From positions 1 to 64,000 of the forward strand of contig JABMCL010002311.1 of assembly GCA_018857735.1 (NCBI GenBank): a stretch of DNA of 64,000 nucleotides, given 5' to 3'. Source of the DNA: Alviniconcha marisindica (lineage: Eukaryota; Mollusca; Gastropoda; Provannidae). Of this stretch, positions 1 to 64,000 are shown one piece after another. The notes beneath the pieces were generated by a model. That model made no database searches, had not been told where the DNA came from, and saw only the letters and a program-made list of their open reading frames with translations. Numbering within the stretch: position 1 is the first letter of the stretch; every line of letters starts with the position of its first letter. A program made the translations under genes and the position numbers.

Positions 1-125
1 GCCCCTGACTGGCAACAGCAATGGGACCTACACAGGAGTGACGGCCCCTGCCTGGCAACAGCAATGGGACCTACACAGGAGTGATGGCCCCTGCCTGGCA
101 ACAGCAATGCAATCTACACAAATGT
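1..125. repeat. 43-bp tandem repeat, three copies, cut by window edge
   Basis: Copies start at 1, 44 and 87. The unit contains GGCAACAGCAATGGGACCTA. It lies in the talin intron downstream of the last exon seen. Confidence 0.9.
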
Positions 126-159
126 GCTGGTCTTTGAATGCTAACACAGCACCTAGGAC

Positions 160-300
160 CCCCCCCCCCCCCCCCCTATCAGGATTTAAAACAAAATTGT
201 TTACTTTCAACCAGGACCCCCCCCCCATTCCCCAAATAACATCAGGATTTAAAACAAAACACACACACACAAAAACAGACTTTCAACCGCGTTAACATAC
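160..300. repeat. Two-copy repeat with C-runs
   Basis: Two units of about 75 bp share ATCAGGATTTAAAACAAAA and TTTCAACC, each preceded by a run of C. Intronic. Confidence 0.7.
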
Positions 301-327
301 CCCCAAGCACAAACATTTTTCACTGAC

Positions 328-64000
<63,673 letters not shown>

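Overview
The window is eukaryotic and holds one large piece of a single gene, read on the minus strand: the C-terminal half of the rod of a talin, the cytoskeletal adaptor linking integrins to actin. Seventeen exons can be placed to the base. The exon nearest position 64000 is cut by the window edge, and the last one, at 328-510, is followed by further exons beyond position 1. Joined, the exons give about 743 residues without a gap, a frameshift or a stop. They correspond to rod bundles R9 (most of it), R10, R11, R12 and most of R13 of vertebrate talin, roughly human residues 1700-2450. All 16 complete introns are GT-AG; 14 are phase 0, one is phase 1 and one is phase 2.

Only about 3.5% of the window is coding. 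Adding up the tandem-array spans listed here gives roughly 45% of the window in satellite, minisatellite or microsatellite DNA. Almost every intron has its own private minisatellite, with units of 27 to 109 bp. The two giant introns are 10052-29204 (19.2 kb) and 32257-50061 (17.8 kb). They hold chains of different arrays, including a 36-bp array of about 2 kb and a 56-bp array of about 2.6 kb. Very long CA/GT tracts, GA tracts and C or G runs of 10-20 bases are common, so copy numbers and run lengths may be partly assembly-dependent.

The organism is an animal. Introns rich in minisatellites, tRNA-headed SINEs with TTAC/TAAG tails, and a talin close to but distinct from vertebrate talin suggest a mollusc, probably a gastropod. 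This is inference.

Interspersed elements are few. There are three or four copies of a tRNA-derived SINE (811-1030, 3890-4065, 21706-22021, 44291-44583) and several copies of two shorter elements whose 3' tail resembles that of the SINE. At 12930-13437 lies a THAP zinc-finger pseudogene overlapped in antisense by an ORF with a P2X7-like N-terminal motif. Imperfect inverted repeats containing E-box and CRE-like sites bracket the pair.

The most unusual observation is that tandem duplication has repeatedly copied splice sites of this gene. A 42-bp minisatellite fills intron 58097-59389 and nearly every unit carries the sequence of the real splice acceptor. A 109-bp repeat at 57194-57680 carries the acceptor and first half of an exon. 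A third set at 60159-60500 copies another exon edge.
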